Shown here piece by piece: positions 31,343 to 39,270 of a stretch of DNA of 47,191 nucleotides. How positions within the stretch are numbered: the first letter of the stretch is position 1; each line of letters begins with the position of its first letter. Both the position numbers and the translations under genes were made by a program. The notes under the pieces were generated by a model. That model worked only from the letters and a program-made list of their open reading frames with translations, was not told where the DNA came from and searched no databases. This DNA is from a virus. The stretch is from positions 1 through 47,191 of the IMG/VR virus record IMGVR_UViG_3300044957_001125. One strand, written 5' to 3'.

Positions 31343-32773
31343 TCAATAAACTAATTTATGACGAATATGTTTTTTTTTAAGTGGTTCAATTTTAATTAAT
31401 TCAAATTTATATCTTGGTTTCCAGTTAGCCAAAACTTCATTAATATGTTTTATAACATTTTTACTCATATTTTCAGCTGACATCATAGCTTCATTTGAGG
31501 TTACCCATTCACGAGCTAATTTACCTCTACACTTACGCTCCTCATCTCCCATTTCATATATTTTCATAATAGCATCTGCTGCGTCTCTAAAATCAGCTCT
31601 ATCATCATAGATATAAGGAGTTGGAACTGAACCTTGGATACTTATGTTACTTGGAAATACTGGTATAGCCCAATCACCACATTGTTTATACTTGCCAAAA
31701 TGGTTAGAACAAAAATCAGCATCAAAATTAATCCACTTACCATTCTCATCTACAAAACGCATTTGGTCTTGCATACCACCAGTCACATTAGCAATAATTG
31801 GTTTACCACACATCATTGCCTCAGTTAATGATAGTCCCCATCCTTCATTTGATGTTAATAATATACAAGCATCACTAATATTATAAATTAAATTAAGATC
31901 TTGAGATGATATTCTTGAATCTGAAAAATAAATTTGATTATACTGTTCATCTGTAAATAACATATCACGTACAGCATATAAGTCAGTTCCATTATCATCA
32001 ATAGGCTGTGTGTGTAAAATTAAAGCACATTTATTAGCTTTTTCTTTTGGTAATTTATCTAAAAATACCTTAAACGCAGCCATTGTGTCAGGTATTTGCT
32101 TACGTCTAATATTTCTAGAGTTAAACATTAAAATAAAGTCATATTGTTTATCACCAAATAATTTTTTCTTAACCTTATTTAGTTTAGAAGTATCATCAAT
32201 TGGGAAAAATATTTTCTCATTAATACCATGTGGTACATAACTTAATACTTTATTTTTAGCTTTATCACCTAACACTAATTTATTTATGTTAAATGTTTGT
32301 TTTGATATAGCCATTAACCCATCACATGACTCATAATATGATTCATTATATAATGGAGCTGGATAATTATCCCAAATATTAAGGTAAATAATAGGTATTC
32401 TTCTCCTAATTTCATTTTCAATTTGAAATAACCAAATCCAATATCTTGGGTCTGTAAACATCATTAATGCATCTGGCTTTTCAAAATCTAACATCTGTCT
32501 GATATACTGAGCATCTCCATACCCACTAATTGGATATAGAATAATATTAGCATCATCAATACCAGCATGTTTGTTAGTATCAGCATTTAAATCAAAGCGT
32601 TTGCCTTGATCTGGATGGTTAATAGCACCTCCAATATTAACCCAATTGTAATGATGTGCTGTACCTAATACAATTTCTCTAGCCATTGTGCTAATACCAG
32701 ATGTCATTCTGATATCATCACATAATAATAAGACTTTTTTCCTTTGTGCCTGAGGTAAATAACCTTCTTTCAT
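31343..32773 (-). CDS. GT-B glycosyltransferase (GT4-like), 476 aa
   Basis: N-terminal KVLLLCDDIRMTSGISTMAR (Rossmann with the SG acceptor loop), LMFTDPRYWIWLF, MFNSRNIRRKQIPDTMAAFK at domain two, and SNEGWGLSLTEAMMCGKPII, the EX7E donor-site motif. Length and motifs fit GT4. It is first in the glycan transcript; 20 bases upstream lies the stop of a small RHH-like gene. Confidence 0.85.
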   Translation of the reverse strand: MKEGYLPQAQRKKVLLLCDDIRMTSGISTMAREIVLGTAHHYNWVNIGGAINHPDQGKRFDLNADTNKHAGIDDANIILYPISGYGDAQYIRQMLDFEKPDALMMFTDPRYWIWLFQIENEIRRRIPIIYLNIWDNYPAPLYNESYYESCDGLMAISKQTFNINKLVLGDKAKNKVLSYVPHGINEKIFFPIDDTSKLNKVKKKLFGDKQYDFILMFNSRNIRRKQIPDTMAAFKVFLDKLPKEKANKCALILHTQPIDDNGTDLYAVRDMLFTDEQYNQIYFSDSRISSQDLNLIYNISDACILLTSNEGWGLSLTEAMMCGKPIIANVTGGMQDQMRFVDENGKWINFDADFCSNHFGKYKQCGDWAIPVFPSNISIQGSVPTPYIYDDRADFRDAADAIMKIYEMGDEERKCRGKLAREWVTSNEAMMSAENMSKNVIKHINEVLANWKPRYKFELIKIEPLKKKHIRHKLVY

Positions 32774-32793
32774 AGCACTATTTAGACTAAATT

Positions 32794-32994
32794 TTAAGAT
32801 TGTTTACTACCTGATAATGATAAATTTAAATGACTATGAAGTTTTTTTCTGTAATCATTGTCAGTTAAATACAAATGAATACTTCTATCAACTAATTTTT
32901 GAAGTGAAAACTTTGTTCTAACACATAACACTTTAAACTCATCAAATAATGTCTCATTAACCTTAACACTAGTTAATTTACTTTTATCCGCCAT
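32794..32994 (-). CDS. Ribbon-helix-helix-like protein, 66 aa
   Basis: A short protein with strand TSVKVNETLFDEFKVLCV, helix TKFSLQKLVDRSIHLYL and a basic tail. This strand-helix-helix order matches Arc/MetJ-like ribbon-helix-helix regulators, which bind DNA as dimers. It stands directly upstream of the glycan cluster and could control it; that is inference. Confidence 0.6.
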   Translation of the reverse strand: MADKSKLTSVKVNETLFDEFKVLCVRTKFSLQKLVDRSIHLYLTDNDYRKKLHSHLNLSLSGSKQS

Positions 32995-33029
32995 ATATTA
33001 TATTTTATGTATATAAATATATATGGAGA

Positions 33030-33971
33030 TTATAAAGCGACATTCTTATCACAGAGTTCTTTATTATTATTGAATGGACAATAGGTACAAGAATCTTTAC
33101 CTACTATTTTAGAATACTCTTTGATAACATGTTTACCATCATTATCAAAACACTCATTCAAAAACATACTAAACTTTTCAGCTGCTTGTTTACGTTTAAT
33201 TTTACCACTAGCTGGTCTAAATGAAGTAATATAAGGTATAGCAAAAGCATCATTGTCCCATATCTTTCTCTTTAATATAAAAAATTCAACTTCAATTTTA
33301 TCAATATCAATGTTATATTGTTTAGCAAAATATTCTTTATAAAGTAATATTTGAGCTAGTTTAATATCATCTTTTTTATCTTTATCTCTCCATCCTGATC
33401 TAGATGTTTTAATATCATAGATATAAACTTTATCTAAATCCTTATCATATAAAACAAAGTCAATATAACCTTTCAGAAATACATTTTTAGATAAACCAAC
33501 CATCAAAGGCATTTCAATACCTAATAACACTGTATTACGAGTAGTGAAGAATTGACCACGGTGTTTTTTAAACCACTCAAGTATATTGACTCCATCCTCA
33601 TAAAACTCTCTCATTTCATCTGGATTAGAGAAATGTTGTTTAGCAGCTTCAAATTGTTCCTTATAAACAGCTCTAAAACGCTCGTTAAACATTCCTACTA
33701 TATCTTCTCTATCAGCAGCCGCTCCACTTTGTTCATACATTACCTTAAGATAATATTGCATTGTTTCATGAATAGCAGTTCCAAATATAGTATGAATTGA
33801 GGCTGAGTATGGAGCTAAATTCTTAACATAGGCTAAATACCATTGGTGAGGACATTTACGCCATATTAAGTATTGAGAGTATGATACTGTTGATTGGTAT
33901 CTATAATCAACTTCTTTAAGTTGATGTGTTTTTATTTTAAGTTCAATTTCTGTTAGCTTACTTTTTGCCAT
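33030..33971 (-). CDS. PD-(D/E)XK nuclease, RecB/Cas4-like
   Basis: A 313-residue protein. RKCPHQWYLAYVKNL, then HTIFGTAIHETMQYYL, then FLKGYIDFVLYDKD, VYIYDIKTSRSGW and a C-terminal CTYCPFNNNKELC. The order H, D, (D/E)xK and a Cys cluster fits the Cas4/AddB-type nuclease fold, which may carry a 4Fe-4S cluster. A role in processing ends for recombination or replication is likely. The start overlaps the upstream gene by 14 bases. Confidence 0.8.
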   Translation of the reverse strand: MAKSKLTEIELKIKTHQLKEVDYRYQSTVSYSQYLIWRKCPHQWYLAYVKNLAPYSASIHTIFGTAIHETMQYYLKVMYEQSGAAADREDIVGMFNERFRAVYKEQFEAAKQHFSNPDEMREFYEDGVNILEWFKKHRGQFFTTRNTVLLGIEMPLMVGLSKNVFLKGYIDFVLYDKDLDKVYIYDIKTSRSGWRDKDKKDDIKLAQILLYKEYFAKQYNIDIDKIEVEFFILKRKIWDNDAFAIPYITSFRPASGKIKRKQAAEKFSMFLNECFDNDGKHVIKEYSKIVGKDSCTYCPFNNNKELCDKNVAL

Positions 33972-34308
33972 ATATCTCTCTTATCTTAGCTCCCAGCTCC
34001 ATATTGTTAGAATATTGTTCAATTAGATTTTGTATATCAGGAATAATTGATTGTTCTTTTTTAATATATTGAGCAGCATCTAATAATTCTTCATATAGAT
34101 GATTCATATAATTATCCTTATTATTCTCACCTAATGTTGTGTTATATTTTTTATAACCACATTCAGCTCTAGCTTTTAAATCTTCAATTACTTGATTTGT
34201 GATATTGTCTTTAGTGTGTTTCATACGACTTTGTTCCATTAATATTTCTCGTTCACGTTCCATCATAATCATGTATTCGCGATATGATTTTGAATCTGAT
34301 ATATGCAT
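33958..34308 (-). CDS. MazG-like helical protein candidate, 116 aa
   Basis: A helical protein with ECGYKKYNTTLGENNKDNYM and MNHLYEELLDAAQYIKKEQS. The YEExxD pattern resembles the Glu/Asp motif of all-alpha NTP pyrophosphohydrolases, often seen in phages, but only half the typical motifs are clear. If real it would clear altered nucleotides. A promoter candidate is at 34313..34339. Confidence 0.45.
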   Translation of the reverse strand: MHISDSKSYREYMIMMEREREILMEQSRMKHTKDNITNQVIEDLKARAECGYKKYNTTLGENNKDNYMNHLYEELLDAAQYIKKEQSIIPDIQNLIEQYSNNMELGAKIREIYGKK

Positions 34309-34312
34309 AACC

Positions 34313-34339
34313 TAAATTTAAATGACTTAATTGGGACAG
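34313..34339 (-). promoter_or_regulatory. Putative promoter, CTGTCC-N13-TAAATTTA
   Basis: Correct spacing and -10 form, weaker -35. Only four bases separate the -10 from the ATG at 34308, so the message would be leaderless. Confidence 0.45.
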
Positions 34340-34355
34340 CCAAGTGGGTTAATTA

Positions 34356-34670
34356 TTAATTATTATAACTGATTGTATTATTGTTTTTATCCACTTTTGA
34401 AACATAGTCACGTTCAATTGTATTAGCAAATTTATCAAATCGTGAATCAGTGTAACTAAAGTTATCATCAACTCTATGATTGACAATATCAATTGCTTCA
34501 TCTAATTTACGTTCAATTGAGTTATAACGTTCTTCAATTTCTCTCCATTGAACTTGGTTTTCATTTTCTAATAACTTGACCCTCTTTAGTGATCCAATGA
34601 TACTAACTGTGAGCCAAACTAGTACCCCAACCGCAACTGCAGCCAAAGCACCTAATGTAAATGTAATCAT
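34356..34670 (-). CDS. Membrane-anchored coiled-coil protein, 104 aa
   Basis: An N-terminal transmembrane helix (LGALAAVAVGVLVWLTVSII) is followed by a long heptad-like helix (VKLLENENQVQWREIEERYN) to residue 90. The topology is that of a signal-anchor protein with a coiled coil in the cytoplasm or periplasm, a form often seen in spanins and superinfection factors. The start overlaps the stop of the clamp-loader gene. Confidence 0.65.
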   Translation of the reverse strand: MITFTLGALAAVAVGVLVWLTVSIIGSLKRVKLLENENQVQWREIEERYNSIERKLDEAIDIVNHRVDDNFSYTDSRFDKFANTIERDYVSKVDKNNNTISYNN

Positions 34671-35074
34671 GATTTTTTTCTCCTTTTTTTATTTGTACCT
34701 GACTGTCCCAAGTTAAGCACATTTTTAATATTGTTAATATCTACTATACTAATATATTCTTTTGCTTCACGAGTACTATATTGGTAGTACTCAGCTATTG
34801 CTTTAATTGTTTCTAGATCATCCTTAGCACTTGCTTTAATATATCTAAAAAATGCTTTTTGTTTAGGTAATAATTCACAATAAAATTGATATACCTTTCT
34901 TTTAGGACAATCTGGATAGCGTTGAATTAAATTAACAGCATCAATATAATTTGAATTCATACTAATGAATCTATGAATCATATAAGTATTAAACTCAGCC
35001 TTATCTTCATCTGTAAATGTAGTCCACAGACGTTTATGATATGTTATTTCATTTAACCAATCAAATAGATTCAC
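34667..35074 (-). CDS. Clamp-loader small subunit, gp62-like
   Basis: A 135-residue protein: NLFDWLNEITYHKRLWTTFT, then FNTYMIHRFISMNSNYIDAV, then VYQFYCELLPKQKAFFRYIK. This matches the short gp62-type subunit of T4-like cyanophages in layout. It works with the gp44-like ATPase encoded just upstream (35300..36184) to load the sliding clamp. The start is GTG at 35074, overlapping the zinc-ribbon gene by 14 bases. Confidence 0.75.
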   Translation of the reverse strand: MNLFDWLNEITYHKRLWTTFTDEDKAEFNTYMIHRFISMNSNYIDAVNLIQRYPDCPKRKVYQFYCELLPKQKAFFRYIKASAKDDLETIKAIAEYYQYSTREAKEYISIVDINNIKNVLNLGQSGTNKKRRKKS

Positions 35075-35303
35075 TATTTTTATTTTTTAATGGTTCAGGT
35101 AAAAATTCCTCATTAACATATCCACACGCTGCGCAATTAAATACAGGTAGCGGAATAAGAGCATCTTGGGTTGTACCAGTTAAGAATTTAGATGCTTTTC
35201 TAAGCATTAGTCCTTCTTGAAATACCTTACTACCACATTTGTCACAAACCACTTCTTGTGTTTTAGTTAAATCAATGTTTAACCTTGGTTGTTCTTGATT
35301 CAT
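35061..35303 (-). CDS. Zinc-ribbon protein, 80 aa
   Basis: Two Cys pairs, VCDKCGS near residue 18 and NCAACGY near 56, with short strands between and an acidic tail. A zinc ribbon is clear. It lies between the two clamp-loader genes and overlaps both, so it is probably made with them; a role at the replication fork or as a transcription factor is possible. Confidence 0.65.
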   Translation of the reverse strand: MNQEQPRLNIDLTKTQEVVCDKCGSKVFQEGLMLRKASKFLTGTTQDALIPLPVFNCAACGYVNEEFLPEPLKNKNSESI

Positions 35304-36184
35304 AAATTTAAAAGTTTAGCTACACAACCCATAAAGCAAATTTCTTTATCAGGTATAGTAGTTGAGTGAAACATATATTCCTCTATAACTATTGTTGACT
35401 CTGGAGATGAATAATGATCATATAATGATTTATATAAACCAGTAAAATCATTTATATTGTTATTAGCTATAATTTGTCTAATATTATTGAATGCTATTTT
35501 CTTTTTAGATTTAAGTTCATTAATCACTTGTTCAATATAATTACTATCTATTACTTCACTTAATGTTAACTTACCTTTAACTGAATTGCTTTGTAATATA
35601 TTAATTGCTCGTCTTAAATCAGGATAAGTTTTTTTAACAACAGTAACTATGTCTTGCTTATCATATTTAATACCCTCAGTATCAAGTATACTAACCAAAT
35701 GTTTAGCTATAAGTTTAATATCAGCTGTTGCTAAATGAAAACTAGTTAATCGTGATTGTAAAGCATCAATAATACGTTCTACATAGTTGCAAGTGAAAAT
35801 AAATCTAGTATTTAAACTAAATGTCTCAATAATATTTCTAAGTGCTGCTTGAGCATTTATAGTCAAGAAATCAGCTTCATCTAATATAACCACTTTAAGT
35901 GGTTTAAATGTAGTCCCTGAAGCAAATTGTTTTACTTTATCTCTAATTACATCAATACCATTCTCATCAGAACAATTTAGATATAAAAAGTCACAATTAA
36001 TATTTTTAACTACTAATTTAGCAGCAGTTGTTTTACCTGTACCTGGTGGACCATAAAGTAATAAATTGGGAAAATTATTTTTCTCAATCCATTCACCTAA
36101 TGATTCAGTAAACACTTCATTTCCTAGATAACCTTTTAATGTATCAGGTCTGTATCGTTCCACCCATAAACTATGTTTACTCAT
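35300..36184 (-). CDS. Clamp-loader large subunit (gp44/RFC-small-like ATPase)
   Basis: AAA+ clamp loader: an N-terminal LWVERYRPDTLKGYLG box, Walker A GPPGTGKT at 45-52, Walker B VVILDEADFL, the SRLTSF arginine-finger region (SRC-like) and a C-terminal collar domain. The 294-residue length agrees with T4 gp44 (about 319) and archaeal RFC small subunit. It loads the gp45-like clamp (44584..45315). Confidence 0.85.
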   Translation of the reverse strand: MSKHSLWVERYRPDTLKGYLGNEVFTESLGEWIEKNNFPNLLLYGPPGTGKTTAAKLVVKNINCDFLYLNCSDENGIDVIRDKVKQFASGTTFKPLKVVILDEADFLTINAQAALRNIIETFSLNTRFIFTCNYVERIIDALQSRLTSFHLATADIKLIAKHLVSILDTEGIKYDKQDIVTVVKKTYPDLRRAINILQSNSVKGKLTLSEVIDSNYIEQVINELKSKKKIAFNNIRQIIANNNINDFTGLYKSLYDHYSSPESTIVIEEYMFHSTTIPDKEICFMGCVAKLLNL

Positions 36185-36381
36185 ATATAATCCATTATTA
36201 ATTCTTCATCCCAACACATGTATTGTAATGTTTTAAATTTAGCTTCATCATCTAATGGTTTAGCCTCATTATAATCATCACACCATACTAATTGGCCACC
36301 ATACATCAATCCACTAAAATACTCTAGTTTAGAGTTCATAACAATAAACCATTTACATTTTGGTTCTTTTTTACCTGTCAT
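36181..36381 (-). CDS. Hypothetical protein, 66 aa
   Basis: A small Lys/Trp-rich protein (KEPKCKWFIVMNSKLEYFSG, then GQLVWCDDYNEAKPLDDEAK). Its two Cys are far apart. No family is recognised. The stop overlaps the clamp-loader start and the start is three bases from the phosphatase stop. Confidence 0.6.
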   Translation of the reverse strand: MTGKKEPKCKWFIVMNSKLEYFSGLMYGGQLVWCDDYNEAKPLDDEAKFKTLQYMCWDEELIMDYI

Positions 36382-36384
36382 AAA

Positions 36385-37140
36385 TTATCTTGTTGTTCCA
36401 ATAATAAGTTTATTATCCTGGATTGCCAAATATTCTTTTGTTGTTTCTTGACAATCAATAAGATAATATCTACCACCAGCTGATTTTTGAGAGCCTTCTA
36501 AATCAAGTTTTTTAACTTGAGTATGTCCAATTACTTGGATTACTTGTTTACGTAATGTATCTTTGTTAGCAGCCATTAATGAACGAGGTCTAATCCATAT
36601 TGGAGATTGTTCTTCATTATCACCATATGGATCTAGGTAACTCATTTTCTTTATACTAACTGCTTCTCCAAAACCAAATGTTAGTGGTTTATACTTAAAT
36701 AATTCATTAATTTGTTCTACTATTGTTTCTACTTTCCATCCATCACTACCAAATACACTATCCATAAATTTACTACTAACACCAGCATGTGAAAACAAAT
36801 ACTCATCAAACTGATAAGCCATTTGTAGATGCCCTCTATTAGCATCAATTGTTGGTTCAATCTGATGTTTAAATATTCTTTGATAACCAGATGTACCTGT
36901 ATCTCCTATTTCAGGAAAATAATGATAGTCATGGTTACCAATAAGCATAATGACTTCCTTATCAGTTGTTTTTTTAAACTCAATAATGTCAAGGAAATTG
37001 TTTAATTGTTCTTCTCCCTTAATATCAAATGAATCAAAGTAATCACCAATGAAGATAAATCTATCAGCATCTTGTTCTTGATTAACAATTAATTTCCATA
37101 GTGAGCGTCCGTGAACATCTCCAATTGCTACTATTTTCAT
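36385..37140 (-). CDS. Calcineurin-like metallophosphatase
   Basis: The signature motifs of metallophosphoesterases are in order: GDVHG near residue 8, GDYFDS near 32, GNHDYHY near 68, and FSHAG then GHTQ later. Length (251) fits phage protein phosphatases such as lambda PP. It may act on host phosphoproteins, nucleotides or phosphosugars. It overlaps the nucleotidyltransferase-like gene by four bases. Confidence 0.85.
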   Translation of the reverse strand: MKIVAIGDVHGRSLWKLIVNQEQDADRFIFIGDYFDSFDIKGEEQLNNFLDIIEFKKTTDKEVIMLIGNHDYHYFPEIGDTGTSGYQRIFKHQIEPTIDANRGHLQMAYQFDEYLFSHAGVSSKFMDSVFGSDGWKVETIVEQINELFKYKPLTFGFGEAVSIKKMSYLDPYGDNEEQSPIWIRPRSLMAANKDTLRKQVIQVIGHTQVKKLDLEGSQKSAGGRYYLIDCQETTKEYLAIQDNKLIIGTTR

Positions 37141-37994
37141 AATTTTATTTTATCTACTAACTTTATTCCTTTAATAAAATTCTCATGTTCTTTTTCCATT
37201 GTTAAAGTGAAGGGATCAAGTGTTTCTTTAAATACTTTTTCAAAAAAGTTCTCCATATTATAAGCTCTTTTATCAACTAATTCTCTTATTTTAAGAATTT
37301 TATCTTTATTACCCTCAACATTAACATTATGTTCATGAACATGAGATATCATTTTATAAATAGCTCTAATTTTAAGATAATATTGTTTAGCATCTCTCAT
37401 AAACTCACTCATACACTCCCAATACTTAAATGTTGTAGATCCTCTTTGGTCTAGAGCATATCTCATTCTATAACTGTAAGTAATACTTGGATGTACTAGA
37501 TGAATTGGAAAATCATCATACCATATTTCAATAATGTCTTTTTTCCTAAGTATTTCATCATTGAATATATCTATTTTAATTTTAGCTGATCTATTGAGTG
37601 TATTATCTAGTACTGACACACTAACCTCCCAATGTTTACTAAATTGCCATAAGTGAGCATTTGGATCAAATTCTTTTTTATCTGGTTTATAATCATATTT
37701 TTCTTCATATGATGTAAAAAAACCAAAGAAATTTTTAATTGTGATAAATTCTTCCTCAGTGAATGCTGATGTTAAACCAATATCAAAATCACCTACTTTA
37801 TCTAATGGTTCAAAACCAAGTAACTTAAGTGATAAGCTACCAGTCAAAACAAACTTATCATTCATAGCCAATAGAGGTAATAGGTATTTGTCAAACGCTT
37901 CTCTATTATCTTTATCTAATGATTTAAGTAAATTATCTTTAAACTTAAGCCTCATTATCCCAGTGGTGGGATTGATATCATAAACTATATTCAT
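37137..37994 (-). CDS. Nucleotidyltransferase-fold protein
   Basis: A 285-residue protein with LTGSLSLKLLGFEP, then KVGDFDIGLTSAF: GS at the first helix and DxD at the second strand are the signature of the nucleotidyltransferase (pol beta) fold, as in MNT/AbiEii proteins. A third acid may lie in KIKIDIFNDE. The long C-terminal part is helical. The enzyme could add a nucleotide to a protein, RNA or antibiotic. The overlap with a phosphatase gene invites a cyclic on/off pair idea, which is inference only. Confidence 0.65.
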   Translation of the reverse strand: MNIVYDINPTTGIMRLKFKDNLLKSLDKDNREAFDKYLLPLLAMNDKFVLTGSLSLKLLGFEPLDKVGDFDIGLTSAFTEEEFITIKNFFGFFTSYEEKYDYKPDKKEFDPNAHLWQFSKHWEVSVSVLDNTLNRSAKIKIDIFNDEILRKKDIIEIWYDDFPIHLVHPSITYSYRMRYALDQRGSTTFKYWECMSEFMRDAKQYYLKIRAIYKMISHVHEHNVNVEGNKDKILKIRELVDKRAYNMENFFEKVFKETLDPFTLTMEKEHENFIKGIKLVDKIKL

Positions 37995-38016
37995 AACCTT
38001 ATTTTATTTAAATATA

Positions 38017-38439
38017 CTAAAGTCTTCCAGCACCCTTATAACTTCTGTTATAAGGATAACTATTCAGATCACTTATGATCACTCCCTCTCTTCTATTTGA
38101 AGCGTGAACAAATTTATTTCTACCAATGAATATTCCACAATGCCATCCTGATAGTGATAAACTACTATTAAAAAATACTATATCACCTACTTTTAAACTA
38201 GGTTTAGATATTCGTTTTGTTTGTCTCCATTGTTTCCATGCTACATTTTCTAATTGTTTATCATAAACTTCTTTATATAAACGTTTAGTGAATTGAGAAC
38301 AATCAATTCCTGTTTTAGAATTGCCTCCTAAACGATAAGGTACATTTAACCATTCATTAACAAAATTATCTAATGATTTAATTTGTCCATAACTAATTGT
38401 AGACAGACTTAAAAATAATACTAATAATATTTTTTTCAT
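38017..38439 (-). CDS. NlpC/P60 cell-wall peptidase, secreted
   Basis: N-terminal signal peptide (MKKILLVLFLSLSTISYG), then the NlpC/P60 triad: Cys in GIDCSQF (about residue 47), His in GWHCGIFIG and a third His in KFVHAS. Length (140) is one catalytic domain. These enzymes cut peptidoglycan stem peptides between D-Glu and diaminopimelate. With a signal peptide it would act in the periplasm during lysis. Confidence 0.85.
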   Translation of the reverse strand: MKKILLVLFLSLSTISYGQIKSLDNFVNEWLNVPYRLGGNSKTGIDCSQFTKRLYKEVYDKQLENVAWKQWRQTKRISKPSLKVGDIVFFNSSLSLSGWHCGIFIGRNKFVHASNRREGVIISDLNSYPYNRSYKGAGRL

Positions 38440-38449
38440 TGGTTATGCT

Positions 38450-38665
38450 TTAATAATTAAAAAATTTACTTATAACTTGTTGTTCACTTTTTGTTCTTGG
38501 TTTAGCCTTAGGTTTTTCTTTTATTTTAGCTTTACGACCTCTAGGTTTACCTTGATATTCATTTTCATCAACTGTATCCCAATTCCAATTAGCTACTTTT
38601 TTTCGAAATGCTTCTCGCGCTCGTTCTATACTACTATTGTCTTTGGGATATACTGGTTGGTTCAT
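38450..38665 (-). CDS. Basic protein with AT-hook-like motif, 71 aa
   Basis: Starts MNQPVYPKDNSSIERAREAF; the middle is GKPRGRKAKIKEKPKAKPR, a Lys/Arg/Pro-rich patch with PRGRK like an AT hook; the tail is SEQQVISKFFNY. Probably DNA-binding by charge. The start follows a putative promoter at 38670..38696. Confidence 0.6.
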   Translation of the reverse strand: MNQPVYPKDNSSIERAREAFRKKVANWNWDTVDENEYQGKPRGRKAKIKEKPKAKPRTKSEQQVISKFFNY

Positions 38666-38669
38666 ATTA

Positions 38670-38696
38670 TGAATATGGTATAATAATTGAGGTTAA
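38670..38696 (-). promoter_or_regulatory. Putative promoter, TTAACC-N13-CATATTCA
   Basis: The stop codon (TAA) of the 52-aa membrane gene lies in the -35 box. The -10 is weaker, with C in the first position. Confidence 0.4.
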
Positions 38697-38851
38697 AAAT
38701 CTCCTTCTGAATGGATTTTATTATCATCCCAATTTAACCAATCTTCACCTTTATAATCAGGATGATTTTTTTTCATATTATCTATTCCTCTAACCCACAA
38801 TATAGCTATATATATAACTATTATAAGTGTAATAATTATTCCTACTACCAT
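38693..38851 (-). CDS. Membrane mini-protein with acidic tail, 52 aa
   Basis: ATG at 38851 starts MVVGIIITLIIVIYIAILWV, one helix, followed by RGIDNMKKNHPDYKGEDWLN and an acidic tail. N-out/C-in or the reverse cannot be decided. It is the cleanest of the short genes at this end; the stop is in the next promoter's -35. Confidence 0.7.
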   Translation of the reverse strand: MVVGIIITLIIVIYIAILWVRGIDNMKKNHPDYKGEDWLNWDDNKIHSEGDF

Positions 38852-38957
38852 ATGATTTGTCTAATTCTCCATATAACTTTAATTTAATAAAAATTTCTTG
38901 GGTTGCCTAATTTGAGGAATGAGACATGTTCACATCTCCAAGTATACAATTTTTTTA

Positions 38958-39200
38958 TTATTCATTACCTTTTCTCTTATTGATAAATTTATCCACAGAG
39001 GCAATTCCAAAAGCACCTAATACAATTATCATAAATCCATTAAATACAAACTCATGAATAGGCATATTTTTACCTATTATACCTGTTATTATATCAGCGA
39101 TTAAGGTTATTACCATCATTAAAAAGGCTGTAAATCCAACTACTGACTTTTCATTAATTGAATTTGAATCATCAAATAGATTTTTAAAGAATTGTTTCAT
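38958..39200 (-). CDS. Two-helix membrane protein, 80 aa
   Basis: Starts MKQFFKNLFDDSNSINEKSV, then a helix VGFTAFLMMVITLIADIITG and a second, HEFVFNGFMIIVLGAFGIAS, with a basic tail KFINKRKGNE. The layout resembles class II holins, and a secreted peptidase (38017..38439) lies downstream, but its role is not proved. The start is ATG 39200; the frame extends upstream only from a TTG. Confidence 0.65.
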   Translation of the reverse strand: MKQFFKNLFDDSNSINEKSVVGFTAFLMMVITLIADIITGIIGKNMPIHEFVFNGFMIIVLGAFGIASVDKFINKRKGNE

Positions 39201-39219
39201 ATTTTTAGTTTTTATCAAT

Positions 39220-39246
39220 AATAAATATGAAAAAAAAGCGGTTCAA
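39220..39246 (-). promoter_or_regulatory. Promoter, TTGAAC-N13-TATTTATT
   Basis: The spacing fits the family but the boxes are one or two bases off. The -35 is the 3' arm of the terminator that ends the tmRNA, so termination and initiation share bases. Confidence 0.5.
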
Positions 39247-39256
39247 TATGAACTGC
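39230..39256 (-). terminator. Rho-independent terminator after the tmRNA
   Basis: On the minus strand GCAGTTCA pairs with TGAACCGC (one G-T) around a TAT loop, followed by eight T. This is the best terminator in the window and lies 15 bases after the tmRNA end. Confidence 0.8.
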
Positions 39257-39270
39257 TATAATTTATTTTG

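Noticed and set aside
31338-31346. Longer start of the glycosyltransferase at 30006..31337
   Set aside because: Needs a TTG and adds three residues overlapping the upstream stop. The ATG at 31337 is better.
39201-39218. Longer start of the two-helix membrane protein
   Set aside because: Begins with TTG and adds six residues; ATG at 39200 is preferred.
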